Positions 47,096 through 59,789 of a stretch of DNA of 64,000 bases are shown piece after piece. Numbering within the stretch: the first letter of the stretch is position 1; each line of letters begins with the position of its first letter. The notes below the pieces were generated by a model, which was given only the letters and a program-made list of their open reading frames with translations, was not told the origin of the DNA and searched no databases. Made by a program: the position numbers and the translations under genes. Source of the DNA: Microstegium vimineum (lineage: Eukaryota > Streptophyta > Magnoliopsida > Poales > Poaceae); assembly GCA_022036555.1 (NCBI GenBank), contig CM039133.1, forward strand, positions 1,863,184 through 1,927,183, read 5' to 3'.

Positions 47096-48464
47096 ATGCG
47101 GATAAGAAGAATCCACATAGGGGCTTTTGGCGATGATCTACAGAGTCAGTATATGGTTTGATTCTCCGCAGGGTGCGCGCGAGCGCACCCCGCGGGGGTA
47201 GCCCCCGAGGCCCCTGAGGAGTGATTAAGGACTCCTCTGGGGGCTTTGATTTGCGTCTTACCTGGGGGAGCGATGTTAACTGGGGTTGTAGCGCCCCATC
47301 GAGGGGTCAACCTGGTTTACCAGGTCTCGAATGTTTTCGACCCTCTTTCGTCGAGGGGTGTCGTGCGTAGTCGAGCCCCCGAGCCTCGTGCGGCTGGGGT
47401 GTTGCTACCTCTTAGCATCCTTCCCACGGATCCTTGCGCTCGGATTGTGAGGCGAAGAGCATCGAGCTATCCTCATTGGGACGAGCATCGAAGTCCGCTA
47501 TGAGCTGGTAACGGGGAGATCCAAGCGAGGACTCGTTCCCCGCTCGATAGGGGTCGACAGAAGCCCTGAGGCGCCCTCATTAAGTGAAACCGTATGGGTT
47601 ACCAAGGTGCCGACTTCGTTCGCTGGGAGTCGGTGGCTCGATGCCTCCCGTCACGGGGATCCTTCGATACTCCCAGGTTTTGCATTGGATATGTCCCGGG
47701 GGGTCTCGAGAGTTCGTTCTCGAGCGGGGCCTCGTATTGGCTCCCCCTGGGTCAGCCCTAACTCGGATACTCGAGGGCGGCTGTTGAACCCTGTTCGAGG
47801 GCCAGACTTCGCCCCCTCGAGATTTGAGGGTGGACCGGAGTCCGTAACCCTGGGTCCTCCCTGACTCGGGGTACTCGAGGGCGGTTGTCGAACCCTGTTC
47901 GAGGGCCAGCCTTCGCTCCCTCGAGATTTGTGGGTGGACCGGAGTCTGTTTTACTTCCCTAGGAAGGAACTGCTCGAGAGCGGTTGTCGAAACCCTTTCG
48001 AGGGCCAGCCTTCGCTCCCTCAAGAGCTCGAGGGATGGGTTGACGTCCGTTGTTTACCTCCGAAGGTAACGGTCCACATTCCCTGTTGTTGGTCATGGGG
48101 CGCGCCTTTTTAGGAGATGTCCCTTCGTCTGCGCGCAGCGGGCATGGAGGGCGGCGAGAACCCCGACGACGCGACAGGTGTCCCTTACCCTATGTATCCC
48201 TGAGGGGAGTTAGGTTGCCGCATTTAATGCAGAGACTTACCTTCCTTTCCGACGGATCTGCCCGTTGCGCTTCCGTTCATATATATATACGGGGACAGGG
48301 CTTTGGCTCTCTCACGTTCGCCATTGCCTTCCCCGCCTCCTTCGTTCCCGCCTTTGCCTTCGTCGTCCTCTGAGCTTCGCATCTGCGCGCGCGAGTAAGG
48401 AGAGGAAAAGATCGGGAACGCACCTTCAACACCCGTCTCCGAGCGCATCCGCTTCCCCGCTGCC
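47096..48464. other. Non-coding region between 3' LTR and antisense gene, with its promoter
   Basis: Contains repeated units with CTCGAGGGCGGTTGTCGAACC (three copies between about 47772 and 48000). The ORFs here are not supported. The last 200 bp contain the antisense promoter. Confidence 0.5.
48280..48289 (+). promoter_or_regulatory. TATA box of the + strand antisense gene
   Basis: TATATATATA followed by CGGGGAC, about 175 bp upstream of the ATG at 48465. A pyrimidine-rich leader lies between. Confidence 0.5.
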
Positions 48465-51400
48465 ATGGCCAACTACACCCTGCGCAGCCCCGACGACTGG
48501 CTCCCTTCGAGGGTGACCGCAGAGCGGTTGGGAGAGCTGGTGGGGAGCGGCCTTCTCCGGCCTATCACTTCGGCGAACCGACCGGAGTGGATGGCACCGC
48601 CGGAGTCGGATCACGAGCCCAACCCACCAGAGGGCTACGTGGTCAGCTTCGAGGCCTTCCACCGGGCGGGGCTGGGATCCCCCCCAACCGTCTCTTGCGG
48701 GGGATCCTCCATCACTACAGCGTGGAGATCCAACACCTCTCCCCCAATCGCGTCTCCCACGCGGCGGTCTTCACTGCCGTGTGCGAGGGGTACCTAAAGA
48801 TGGAGCCGCACTGGGAGCTGTGGCTTCATCTGTTCGAGGCGATCCTATTCCATGCCCCGGCCGGGACTGGCCAACGGAGGATGGTCCGGGCGGGGTGCTG
48901 CAGCATCGGCCTCAAGAGGGCCGAGGACTGGATCTCGGTGAAGATCAAGTCGAGCCACGCGGGGTGGCACTCCGGGTGGTTTTACTTGAGGAACGACGAC
49001 GGCTTGTTTCCCCCTTACACTGGGAGGACAATGGAGTCGAAGCCCCCAAACTGGAAGTACGGCGTCCCACAGAAGGAGCAGAAGCGCCTCGACCACCTGC
49101 TCAGCGTGATCTCCAGCCTAAGGTAGGAGGGGCTTACGGCGGCAATCGTCACGTCAGCTTTCCACTAGCGGCCGGTCGTGCCGCTGATGGCCCGCCCGCT
49201 GCGCCTCGACGAGATGCGCCCTGGGGTGGATCTCAAGGGGTGCCATCTCACGAAGGACACGTTGCCCCTCGAGAGGGTGGTCCGTCGGGTGCGTGCCTCC
49301 TTCGCTGGTGGGTTCGAGGCGGGACACATCGCCAACATCCCCATGGTGCTGGACCGGGGCCACATCGAGCTAGTACGTCGTTTCTTCCTCCGTTAATGTC
49401 CACTTGTCCGTCTTGCCTTTTCTCCTTTGCATGACTCCTAACCGCCTCGCGTCCCTCAGGGAACGTCGTCTTCCAGAAGTCGCGGCCACCGGTGAAGGAG
49501 GAGCGCAACGACTCCCAAGTGAGACGCTTTCTGGCCGATTAGGCCAAAAAGGACAAGGATGCGGCCAAGAAGGACAAGGGCAAAAAGGCCCGTGAGAGGA
49601 CGAAGCGTGACCAACGCGGGTCACGGCGGAGGCAAGCTGGCCTCTCCTCGGAGGAGTCTCCCTCGGAGGAGGATGAGGATGAGGAGTCAACCGGTGGCAA
49701 GGTTATTAAGAATAGTGGCATGATGTAGTAGCATCGGGATGCGACCGTTACTTCGAGTCTGACGGATGGCACCTTTTTGCAGGAAGAGGAGGAGGCGCCC
49801 GCGCAAGGGGCGACCGCCAGTGGCGGAGGTAGAGGGGGTCGACATCGAGGTCGGCCCCGACCGCTGGGACCGAGTCGGGCGGCGAGCGCCCCGGAGCTTC
49901 CCAGAGTGAGGTGGCGCGGCGGACGCGCATCCGTTCGTCGCAGTCCCCGTCGAGGGTTCGATCGAGCTCGCCGCCGGCCCCTTCTCGATCCGGCGCCCGG
50001 TCGTCGGACCCGTCGATCCAGGAGGGGTCCTTGGTGGTGGCAACGATGACAACATCGACCCTCGCCAAGACTACGACGCTGACAGCGTCGACGGCCCCCG
50101 CCGTGGGCAGCGGTCGCGGCGGCGGTGGGAGTGGCTCCCGAGGCGCCGCTCAGAAGCCCCCGGGCGGCTCGAGGTCTGCTGGTCAGGCCCCCATGATTCT
50201 GTTGGGGTAAGTTCCTTCTCCGTAGGTTTCGAATTTTCCTTGTATACATACTTTGCGCTTACTGTCGCGAGCGTGTTCTTTTTTCAGGGTGAAGCGGTCG
50301 TTGGAGGCTGTGTTGCCTACCCCGGCCAAGAAGCTGAGGGTGGAGGCCGCGTCCAGGATGGCGGCTAGAGGCGGCTCTACTGGCCTGCCCCCCTCGACCC
50401 TCACCCCCAGCGCGGGGTGGGTGGTCAAGGCACAAAAGGCGTTGGTGCGCGGGCGGGCGCAGTCGGCCGCGGAGCGGACTCGAGCGGTGGAGGAGGCGGG
50501 TCGATCCGTCACCTCGACGGGGTCCGTCGAGTGGGCGGGCGAAGCTGCGCTTACCGCGCCGTCGGGGGAGGTCGCGCCTGCAACCTTGGTGGGGACGGGG
50601 CTGGCGCCAGTGGAGGTCGTGGCGGAGGAGATCGAGCCGGCAGGCTCGACGGGTGCGGGACCGGCGCCAGAGGCAGCCGTGGCGACGGGGGTCGAGCCCC
50701 AACCCTCCGCTGAGGTGGAGGTGGTGGGCCTGACCGCCACTGGCGAGGAGGAGACCCCGGAGCAGCCGGCGCCGTTGTGGTGGCCCGAGAGCCTCGCGGC
50801 ACTAGAGGCGCGCCAGCAGCTCGAGCGCGAGGAGAAGGCGCGGCAGGAGGGAGGCGTACAGCTGTGGCCCTATCCCTCGCGGTTCTGGCTGCCCCTTTGT
50901 CGGCGCGGGAGAGGCGGCGATGACGGTGGAGGCCACCGATGAAGAGGTGGCTGAGATGGTGGCAGAGCTGGTGGACCCAACGGAGATGGCCGCGGCGACG
51001 GCTCCCCTGTCGGAACCGGAGGGGACCATCGTCGCAGCACACGGGAGCGCCGCGCCGGACGTAGCCACGTCCGAGGCATTAGCTCGGCCTCATCTCGAGG
51101 TCGGGCAGTAGTCGTCTTGAGGTGATCCGCCCTCTAACTTAGTCGACGTGGAGGGAGGGGACCACGGTGAGCCTGCGACATTGGGTGCTAACGTGTGTTT
51201 TCTTCACCGCGTAGGGTTATTCTCACGGCGGGGACCTCTTCCGCCTAGAGGCGATGACCCGGAGGGGCCGTCGGCGTCCCTGCAAGATGACTCTGAGGCA
51301 AGGAGTGCCCGGCTCGAGGGGGCGACCTCCTTCCCCACTCTGGCGGAGCGGGTGATGCTACATGGGGGTGACCTCGAGATGCGCCAGGGCATCATGAGGG

Positions 51401-52881
51401 AGGTCAAGGAGAGGATCGACCGCCGCAGCAAGTTCTGGGGGCAGGAGCCCCTCAAGCTGGCCAACCCCCAAGACCCAGGGCACACCTTCTTCAAGCTCGA
51501 TGATCAAGCCGAGCTCGGGGAGTGGGATCACCTGGAGGAGTTCCGTGCTTGGCTTGCCCATGTGGTACGCGTGTCGGCGGAGGTTGCTTCCGCGGATTTG
51601 TACCAGGGGATGGAAGTAAGCCTCGTTTTCTCTCTGATCTTGCTTGGGTCATTTTGCTATTCTTTTCTGATGACCTTCCTTTTTATCCCTGTCAGGTGTT
51701 GAGGGCGAGGTCGTACGATAAGTCCCAATTCATCCTCTGGGCACAGGAGCAGCTCCCCACCCTCCGCGCATCGCTTGAGAGGGCAGAGGTCGATGCTGCC
51801 CAGGCGAGGGGCGAGGTGGCCACTGCGCGGGGGAGGTCGAGGCTGCTCGGGAGGAGGCCTTTTACTCGCGGTCAAGGGCTAAAGCCGCCCTCAAAGAGGT
51901 CGCCGAGGCTGGGCAAGAACGGGACGCCGCCCGGGAGGCCCAGCGTAAGGCTGAGGAGGAGGCCACCGCGCTGAGGGAGGAACTGGTCCAGGCTACGGGT
52001 TGTGCCCGGCTGCTCGAGGGCGAGTTGGCGGAGGCAGCCACCAACCGCGCCTCTCTCGAGGAGCAGGTCCGGGCGCTGCAGTAGGGCGTCATGGCCGTCT
52101 CCCGGGACCACGACGCGCTAAACGTCGCGGAGCAGAAGGCGCGGGTCTGGATCGCCATCCTGGGGAGGACGTGGCTGCCAAGGCGAGGCCCCTCGAGGGC
52201 ACCGGTAAGCTCATCGAGGAGCTCTGGGCTAAGAAGAGTGACCAAGCCGCGGATCTCGCCGACACCCGCCGCCAACTCCAGGAGGTCGAGCAGGCCTATG
52301 TCACCCTAGACACGCATGCCCAAGGTGAGCTTTCTAAAACTATTGCTGAGCTTGCTCGGTCTCTACCCTTCCCCTGTTTTTGGTTTTGACGGAGTTCCTT
52401 TTTTATTTTGGCAGCCCTCGAGGAAGATAAGGCTCGAGCCCATGAGGATCTGGGTAGCCTCCAGAGCCTCCACTGGGCGGAAGCGGCCCTGAACGAGAAG
52501 CTCGAGGGCGCCATCTCCGCCTTCTGCGATGACATGGTGGTCAAGTCGGAGCCAGCACTCGAAGGCGATGTGCGAGGAGACTCCCTCCTGCGCCGCTTCT
52601 ACTCCATGACCCGAGCGGTGACGGAGCGAGTCCGTGCTGCTCTTCACGTGGGCGTGAAGCGGGCGCTCGCGGTCGTCCGCTCGGGCTACTCCTACGACCT
52701 CGACGTCATCGCTCATGGGTTCGTCGTCGACCCGGAGCTGAGCGACGAGGCTAACGTGGCGAGATGCCACGAGATGATCGAGGCCGCAGAGGTGCCCGGA
52801 GGCGAGCTGGCGAAGCTCTTTGAGCCTGAAGTGCTCCCCTCGGCGGATGGAGATGGCGGTGGCGACAATTCGGGCCTGTGA
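48465..52881 (+). pseudogene. Antisense multi-exon gene, PF04195-like ('putative gypsy type transposon')
   Basis: Inferred exons are 48465-49372, 49460-49701, 49783-50206, 50288 to about 51108, 51214-51615, 51696-52324 and 52415-52881. The first exon encodes the conserved domain seen in many cereal proteins (GYVVSFEAFHRAGLG, EGYLKMEPHWELWLHLFEA, WHSGWFYL). The middle is low-complexity, Ala/Gly/Glu rich. Exons 5-7 are long coiled coil (LRASLERAEVDAAQARGEV), ending in a helical domain (VGVKRALAVVRSGYSYDL). Damage includes a 1-bp loss near 48676, TAG at 49124-49126 and 49166-49168, a frameshift near 50860, another near 51835 and a TAG near 52082. The short antisense gene at 33391-34204 seems to correspond to its C-terminal half only. 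The protein's role in the retrotransposon is unknown. Confidence 0.78.
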
Positions 52882-53429
52882 GCCAAATCTGGACAAGAAG
52901 GTCCATGTAAAATAATTTAGTTCTATGTCAAACCGGTGTCGAGCCCCTGTGGGCTTTGAAACTTTAATGTGCTTCATTTGCAATGCATGTGTTTTTATCT
53001 CTCGAGTTGTCCCTATTTTTCCTTGCCCGAGCTGCTTTTTAGACTAAGTGTTCGACGCATGCTCGTATCCTTCGAGGGGGCGAGCGAGTGGAGGTACCGT
53101 AGCCCGGAGGCGTAGGAGAGCCCCTGGCTCGACAGCCCTCGACCCTTAGGGAGTTCGAGGCGCTTTTTGCTTAGTCACGGAGCGTACTTGGGGCAACGAT
53201 GGAAAGAGAAGCGTCGAGTTTTGGAAAAAACGTTCGGGTTTTTTAGGGACTTAGGGAGGGGGGTCCCCCCCTGTCAGCCCCCGAGGGAGGCTTGACTTGG
53301 CAAGAGCAGAGGCGAGGCTACCTCAGAGTCATGAACGAACGTGAAATGTATTTCGAGAACATTTTATTCATTCATGATGCGATAAATGTACATAACGCAG
53401 AAAATGTACGAGGCCTCGAGGCCTTAGGG
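52882..53429. other. Gap between the convergent antisense gene and pol
   Basis: The + strand antisense gene and minus-strand pol converge here, tail to tail. No ORF is supported. It should hold both 3' UTRs. Confidence 0.5.
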
Positions 53430-56400
53430 TTAAAAGCGACGTAGCTGTTCGATGTTCCATGCGTTGGTGAGGATCTCGCCCTCGCTGTTCTTCAGCTTGT
53501 AAGTGCCTGGCTTTAGCACTTCTTCCACGATGAAGGGTCCTTCCCAAGGTGGCGTCAGCTTGTGACGCCCCTTGTTGCTTTGTCGGCGGCGCAGTACGAG
53601 GTCGCCGACATCGAGGTCCCTTTTGCGTACGTGTTTGTCATGGTAGCGCCGCAACGTCTGTTGGTACCTTGCCGACTTGAAGAGGGCCATGTCCCAGGCT
53701 TCCTCGAGCTGGTCGAGGGAGTCCTCTCGGGCTGTTGCGTTGGCTTGTTCGTTGTAGGCCTTTAATCGAGGGGACCCGTATTCGAGGTCAGTGGGGAGGA
53801 CGACCTCGGACCCGTAGACCAAGAAGAATGGGGAGATCCCTGTGGCTCGAATTGGCGTTGTTCTGAGACTCCATAGGACAGAGGGCAACTCCTCAACCCA
53901 TCTCTTGCTGTGCTTGTTTAGTCGGTCGAAGATCCTTGGCTTTAGTCCCTGCAAAACCATGCCATTGGCGCGCTCGACCTGACCGTTAGTTTGAGGGTGG
54001 GCGACTGTGGACCGGTTCACCTTGATGTTGTGGTGGTCACAGAAGTCCTCGAACTTTTGGCCGGTGAACTGCGTGCCATTGTCGGTGAAGAACAGCACGG
54101 CTTGTCGGGATTGGATGTTGGCGATGGGTCGAGCCTCGATCCACTTCGAGAACTTGTCTATGGCGATGAGGAGGTGGGTGTAGACTCCTTTTGCTTTCTT
54201 TAAGGGGTCGAGCATGTCGAGCCCCCATACAACAAACGACCAAGTTATAGGTATCATCTGAAGGGCTTGAGCCGGGAGGTGAGTTTGTCTCGCGTAGAAC
54301 TGGCAACCCTTGCAAGACCGAACGAGTTTGGTAGCGTCAGCGACGGCTGTTGGTCAATAGAAGCCTTGTCGAAAGGCGTTCCCTACCAGAGTTCTTGGCA
54401 CCGCGTGGTGGCCGCAAGCCCCCGAGGGGATGTCCTTGAGCAGTGCCCTTCCATCGTCGATGGTGAGGCATCGTTGGAGGATGCTGGTGGGGCTGCGTCG
54501 ATACAGCTCGCGGCCATCCCTATACAAGACGTAGGTTTTGGCGCGTCGGGCTATGCGCCGGGCTTTGGTGCGATCTTCAGGGAGCTCGCCTTGTATCAGA
54601 TACTCGAGGTAGGGCATGCGCCAGTCCATCGAGGGGGTTGGTGTTGCGGTTGTTTCGTCGATCTCCATGACCTCTCTTCCATTCGAGGGAGGATTGGTCG
54701 AGGAGGAAGGGTCGACCCCTTGCTCGAGGGCGGGAGCCCCCGAGCCTAGGTCGACGGACGGCTTGTGAAGGTTCCTCGAGAAGACGTCGGGAGGGATTGT
54801 ACCTCGAGTGGATGCGGTTTTGGCTTGCTCATCAGCGGCTTCGTTGTACCGGCGGGCGATGTGGTTGAGCTCGAGGCCGTAGAATTTGTCCTTGAGCTTT
54901 CGAACCTCCTTGCAGTAGGCTTCCATCTTGGGGTTTTGGCAGCTCGAGGCCTTCATCACCTGGTCGATCACAAGCTGCGAGTCCCCTCGAACGTCGAGGC
55001 GTCGAACACCGAGCTCGATGGCGATGCGCAGACCGTTGTGAGGGCCTCGTACTCGGCTACGTTGTTGGAGGCGGGGAAGTGGAGGCGGACGACGTAGCGC
55101 ATGTGAACCTCTGAGGGAGATATGAACAGCAGTCCGGCGCATGCCCCCGTCTTCATCAGCGACCCATCCAAGTACATGTTCCAGAGCTTGGCCTGAACCT
55201 GCACCGGGGGTAGTTGAGTATCGGTCCATTCTGCAATGAAGCCTGCCAATACCTGAGACTTGATGGCCTTCCGAGGGGCATAGGAGAGAGTTTCCCCTAT
55301 GAGCTCGACCGACCACTTAGCGATTCTCACAGACGCCTCCCGATTCTGGATTATGTCCCCGAGGGGAAAGACGAGACCACAGTAACCGGGTGGCCCAGGA
55401 AATAGTGTTGGAGCTTGCGCCGAGTGAGGACGATGGCATACAACAACTTCTGAATGTGGGGGTATCTCATTTTGGTCTCGGAAACTACCTCACTCACGAA
55501 GTAGACGGGCCTCTGAACTAGCAGGGTGTGTCCTTCCTCCGCCCGCTCGACTACTATCGCCGCGCTGACTACCTGGGTAGTTGCAGCAACGTATAGCAAG
55601 AGGGGCTCGGCTGGGTTTGGAGGTACCAAAATAGGTGGCGAGGTGAGAAAGGCTTTGAGTTTAGAGAGTGACTCCTCGGCCTCGAGGGTCCACGTGAAGT
55701 GTTCTGTTTTCTTAAGGAGGCGATAAAGGGCGAGGGCTTTTTCCCCGAGCCGTGAGATGAACCGGCTGAGGGCAGCAAGGCACCCTGTGACCCTTTGCAC
55801 GCCTTTAAGATTCTTGATCAGGCCCATCCTAGTGATAGCGGTTACCTTCTCAGGGTTGGCTTCGATCCCGCGCTGGGAGACTATATACCCTAGGAGCATG
55901 CCTCGAGGGACCGCGAAGACACACTTCTCGGGATTTAGCTTTATATGTTTTTCCCTGAGGCACCCGAACGCGATTTGAAGGTCCCTGACCAGGTTTCCGA
56001 CCACTTTGGATTTGACTACGATGTCGTCGACGTAGACCTCGACAGTCAGCCCTATGTGGCGTTCGAAAACATGGAGCATGCATCACTGGTATGTGGCGTC
56101 GGCGTTTCGCAAGTCGAACGGCATCGTGAGGTAGCAAAACATGCCAAAGGGGGTGATGAAGGAGGTTGCGAGCTGATCGGACTCCTTCATCTTTATTTGG
56201 TGGTAGCCAGAATATGCATCGAGAAAGCATAGGGTTTCACATCCCGCAGTGGAGTCAACTATTTGATCAATACGCGGTAATGGAAAAGGAACCTTAGGAC
56301 ATGCTTTATTTAAACTAGTGTAATCTATGCATATTTTATCCTTTCCATTCTTTTTCTTGACAAGCACAGGGTTTGCTAACCACTCAGGATGTTGAACCTC

Positions 56401-57541
56401 CTTGATGAATCCGGCCTTCAAAAGCTTGTCAACCTCCTCCCCGATGATTCTGCTCTTCTCCTCATCGAAGCGGCGCAGCCGTTGCTTCACCGGTTTGGAT
56501 CCGGCTCGGATGTCCAAGGAGTGCTCGGAGACCTCCCTCGGAATGCCCGGCATATCTGAGGGACTCCACATGAACATGTCAGCGTTCGCGTGGAGAATGT
56601 CGACGAGCACGACTTCCTATTTGGGCTCGAGGGTAGCGCTGACCGTCAGCGCCTTCCCATCCACGCGGTTGGGGTCGAGCGGGATGGCCTTGGTGTCCTC
56701 CACAGGCTCGAAGTTGCCGGCACATCGTTTGGGGTCGGGGATCTCCTTGGAGAAGTCATCGAGGGCCGCGAGGGTGGCTGACTCCTTGGCCGCCTTGGCG
56801 CTTTCCACGCACTCGACATCGCAGTTGTAGGCGTGCTCGTAGGAGGTGTCGACGGTAGGTGTAGTTTGGGATCGCCATGAACTTGGCGTACCCAGGTCGA
56901 CCGATGACGACGTGGTAGGTGCCGCGGAATCCGACCACCTCGAAGCTCAGTTCCTCGCTCATAATGTTCGAGGGGGTGTCGAAGCAGACGGGTAGCTTGA
57001 CGCGGCCGATCGGGAGTGCCTTCTTTCCTGGAATGATCCCGTGGAACCCCCCCCCCCCCACTGGGTAGGAGCAGGTTCCTCGGGATCCCCAAGAGGTCGA
57101 GGGTCTCGGCGTAGATGATGTTGAGGCTGCTTCCCCCATCCATGAGTACCTTGGAAAGGCGGGTGTTGAGTATGATCGGGTCGACGACAAGTGGGTAGAC
57201 CCATGCGCTGGGGACGTGCTCGGGATGGTTGTCCTGATCGAAGGTGATCGACACGTGTGACCAGTCGAGGTATCGAGGGACCTAAGCTCGAACGGAGAAG
57301 ACCTCCCGACGCTCACTCTTGCGCTGACGCGTGTTGAGTCGGGTCGAGGGTCCCCGAAGATCATGAAACAGTCGAAGATCTCGAGGAAGCCCCCGTTCTT
57401 GCCATCGCCCCCGTCTTGTGGGTCCTCCTTCTTGTCGTCTTTCTTGAGGCCGAGGGAGTAGAAGTGCTTCTTGATCATGCGGCAGTCCTCGAGCTTATGG
57501 TTGGCCGACCCCTTGTGATAGGGGCAGGGCTCCTTCAGCAT
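53430..57541 (-). pseudogene. Tat-type pol (protease, RT, RNase H, archaeal RNase H, integrase), disrupted
   Basis: Reading from high to low coordinate: a zinc-knuckle-like CPYHKGSANHKLEDC, the protease (VLMDGGSSLNIIY near 57130), RT (56610-55700; CIDYTSLNKACPK, and VYVDDIVVKS in place of the usual FIDDML), RNase H (LLLYVAATT near 55600), archaeal-type RNase H (YLDGSL near 55170; GDSQLVIDQV near 54990) and integrase (54257-53430; WGLDMLDP, FTDNGTQFTG, GQVERANG). Defects are a frameshift near 57290, another at a run of C at 57047-57059 inside the protease, a TGA at 56085-56083 between RT halves where Arg is usual, and a frameshift in the second RNase H. About 15 residues are also missing between AVLFF and TDNG in integrase. 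Confidence 0.9.
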
Positions 57542-57585
57542 TTTATCGAAGATGCCCCCGTCTGGAGGGGGCCTCGAGGCTTCTT

Positions 57586-59787
57586 TCAGTTTGCCGTAGC
57601 CACAAGATCGTCGGGCTCGGCGTCACGTCGGCCCTGCTGGTTCTTCTTCTTCTTGTTGTTGTTGTTCCTCTTGGGCCCCTTGCTCAAGCCATCGGGCTCG
57701 TCGGCCTTGGCCTTCCCTTTGTCGGGGGACCCGCAGAAGAACGTGCCAACGGCTTCTTCACCGGCTGCGTAGTTGGCGATGATGTCCATGAGCTCGTTGG
57801 CGGTCTTGGGAGTGTTGCGCCCAAGTTCCCGCACCAACTCCTTGCACGTCTTCCCGGCGACAAACGCCATGATGACATCGTGGTCGGAGATGTGGGGTAG
57901 CTCGGTACATTGCTTGGAGAATCGCCACGTGAACTCGTGGAGGGTCTCGCCCGGCTTTTCCTTGGAGCTGCGAAGATCCCAGGAGTTCCCCGGCTGCACG
58001 TAGGTGCCCTTGAAGTTTCCCTCAAAGATCCTGACTAGGTTGGGCCAGCCATGGATCATGTCCGGGGGGAGTTCCTCGAGCCACCTTCGAGCGGTGTCGG
58101 AGAGGAAGAGCGAGAGTTGCTTAATGATGGCGCTGTCGTTGTTGGCACCTCCTAGATGACATGCCAGCCTAAAGTTAGCAAGCCATAGCTCTGGCTTGGT
58201 CTCACCGTTGTACTTGACCAGGCTGGCGGGTGGACGGAAACGACTCGGCAAAGCGGTTCGCCGGATCGCCCTGCTAAAGACTCGGGGCCCCAGTGGCTCC
58301 GGGGATCGACGTCGATCCTCGTCGCTGTCGTAGCGCCCACCTCGATGGGCACTGTATCCTCGAGCCTTAGCGTCACCATGCAGGCGTCGTTTGTTGTCGT
58401 TGATGTCGTGTCGCGCGTCGTGCGGCTGTCGATTGTCGATGATGCGGTCTCGAGCCGGTTGCCGCTCCGTTCGGCCTCGAGGTGCCTCGACTTGGTGGAC
58501 GGATGCTTCCCGGTCTTGATGTGGGGGCACGTCCCGCCGCTCGGAAGCAGCTCCTCGAGGCTGAGCTCTCCGCCTGCTGCACGGCCGCGGGTTGGCGGAG
58601 CCCCCGGATTTCATCTCTAATGCGTTGTGCTTGGGGCGTCGAGGGTGCCGGCATGTCACGAAGCAACATCGCGGTTGCCACGACATTCTGGCTGGCGTGA
58701 TTGTAGACTGGCGCTCCTTCCTCGATGATTTGTTGATAGACGTCGTGGGCCCGGGCGCGGGCTCCTCCACCTGGTGGTTGTTGCTAATCTTGCTCGAGGG
58801 CCTGCCCGAGCTGTTGGAGTCGTAGACGCTCCTCCTCGAGCTTGGTGAGAAGCTCTCGGACCTGCGCGATCTGGGCGTCCCGAGGTGAATCAGCTTCGGC
58901 TGGGATCGGGGGTCGGCGGCTCGTGCTCGGGGAGCATTGGCCCCTCCTCCTGGATCAGCATCCGCGGCGCCGGAAGTGTCGTCCTGGGAGTCGACTGCCT
59001 CGATGAGGTGGAAGCACTCCCGTGTGGGATCGTAGTCCTCATCGGGAGAATCTGGGTCGGGGAGGCTCTGGTAGAAGTTAGGGGATGATCCCCTGCGCTC
59101 CTCCTCCAGTCGTTGCCGCAGAGTACCCCAGGTGTAGCACCCGGAGACAGGATCTTGTCGCAACTCCGGGCGCTCACCTGATGGAGAGGTGGTGGCAAGG
59201 CTCGTTGTTGTGCGCAGTAAATCCCTTGGGAACTCGCGCTACGCCCGCATCCTCGAGTCGATCATGGTGGAGAAGAGTCTGGCGCTGTTGTGGAGCCCAT
59301 GCGGAAGTGCGCTGCGTGGCGAGGAGACCGAACACGGTGGAGACGCTGTGGGGGCCCTCCACGGCGGCGGCGCGAAGAAGTTGAAGTCGGGTCCGGCGAG
59401 GAATCCTCCTTCGACCCCCAAGCGTGGGTCAAACAGGCTCCCAAAGGGAGTGACTGTGTCACCAGCTGAGGCCGGGGGAGTAGCGGTAGGTGTCGCGCCA
59501 TCCGCGCAGCTGTGGCGGAGTCGTTCGTGCCTCCTCCTGGTCGCAGCCGTAAAGCGCGAGCGGTGGGACCGTCGCGAGGTCCTCCATGGCCCCGGTGTAG
59601 CGAGACCGCTACTATCCTCCTGACCTCTAGAGAGTAGAACCATGTCGTGGCCAGGGCCCAGGGACAGAAACTCTAGGCTCCCGAACCAGATGATGGTGGT
59701 GAATGGAAGTGGCGGGATGGTAGATTCCATCTGGAAGAGAAGTTGGGAGTTGATCGACACGCAAAGCCCCCCTACCTGGCGTGCCAA
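57586..59787 (-). pseudogene. Tat-type gag region
   Basis: A 525-residue open frame (59163-57586) has a long Arg-, Ser- and Pro-rich N-terminus. It then has a Retrotrans_gag domain at about residues 320-460 (KPELWLANFRLACHLGG, WLEELPPDMIHGWPNLVRIF, HEFTWRFSKQCTELP) and a basic Asn/Lys-rich tail. Upstream, another open stretch (59787-59239) in a different frame begins just after the primer site and probably encodes the original gag start, so at least one frameshift separates them. A stop or frameshift near 57560 separates gag from pol. ORFs on the opposite strand here are shadows. Confidence 0.82.
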
Positions 59788-59789
59788 CT
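59771..59789 (-). promoter_or_regulatory. Primer binding site of the second Tat element
   Basis: On the minus strand GTTGGCACGCCAGGTAGGG follows the 5' LTR directly. TTGGCACGCC-type sites are usual in cereal Tat elements. The tRNA was not identified here. Confidence 0.65.

Noticed and set aside
53562..56830. + strand ORFs opposite pol
   Set aside because: Shadow frames of recognisable protease, RT and integrase on the minus strand.
57773..59384. + strand ORFs opposite gag (for example 58345-58620 and 59189-59623)
   Set aside because: Shadows of the minus-strand gag frame. No promoter, splice pattern or domain supports them.
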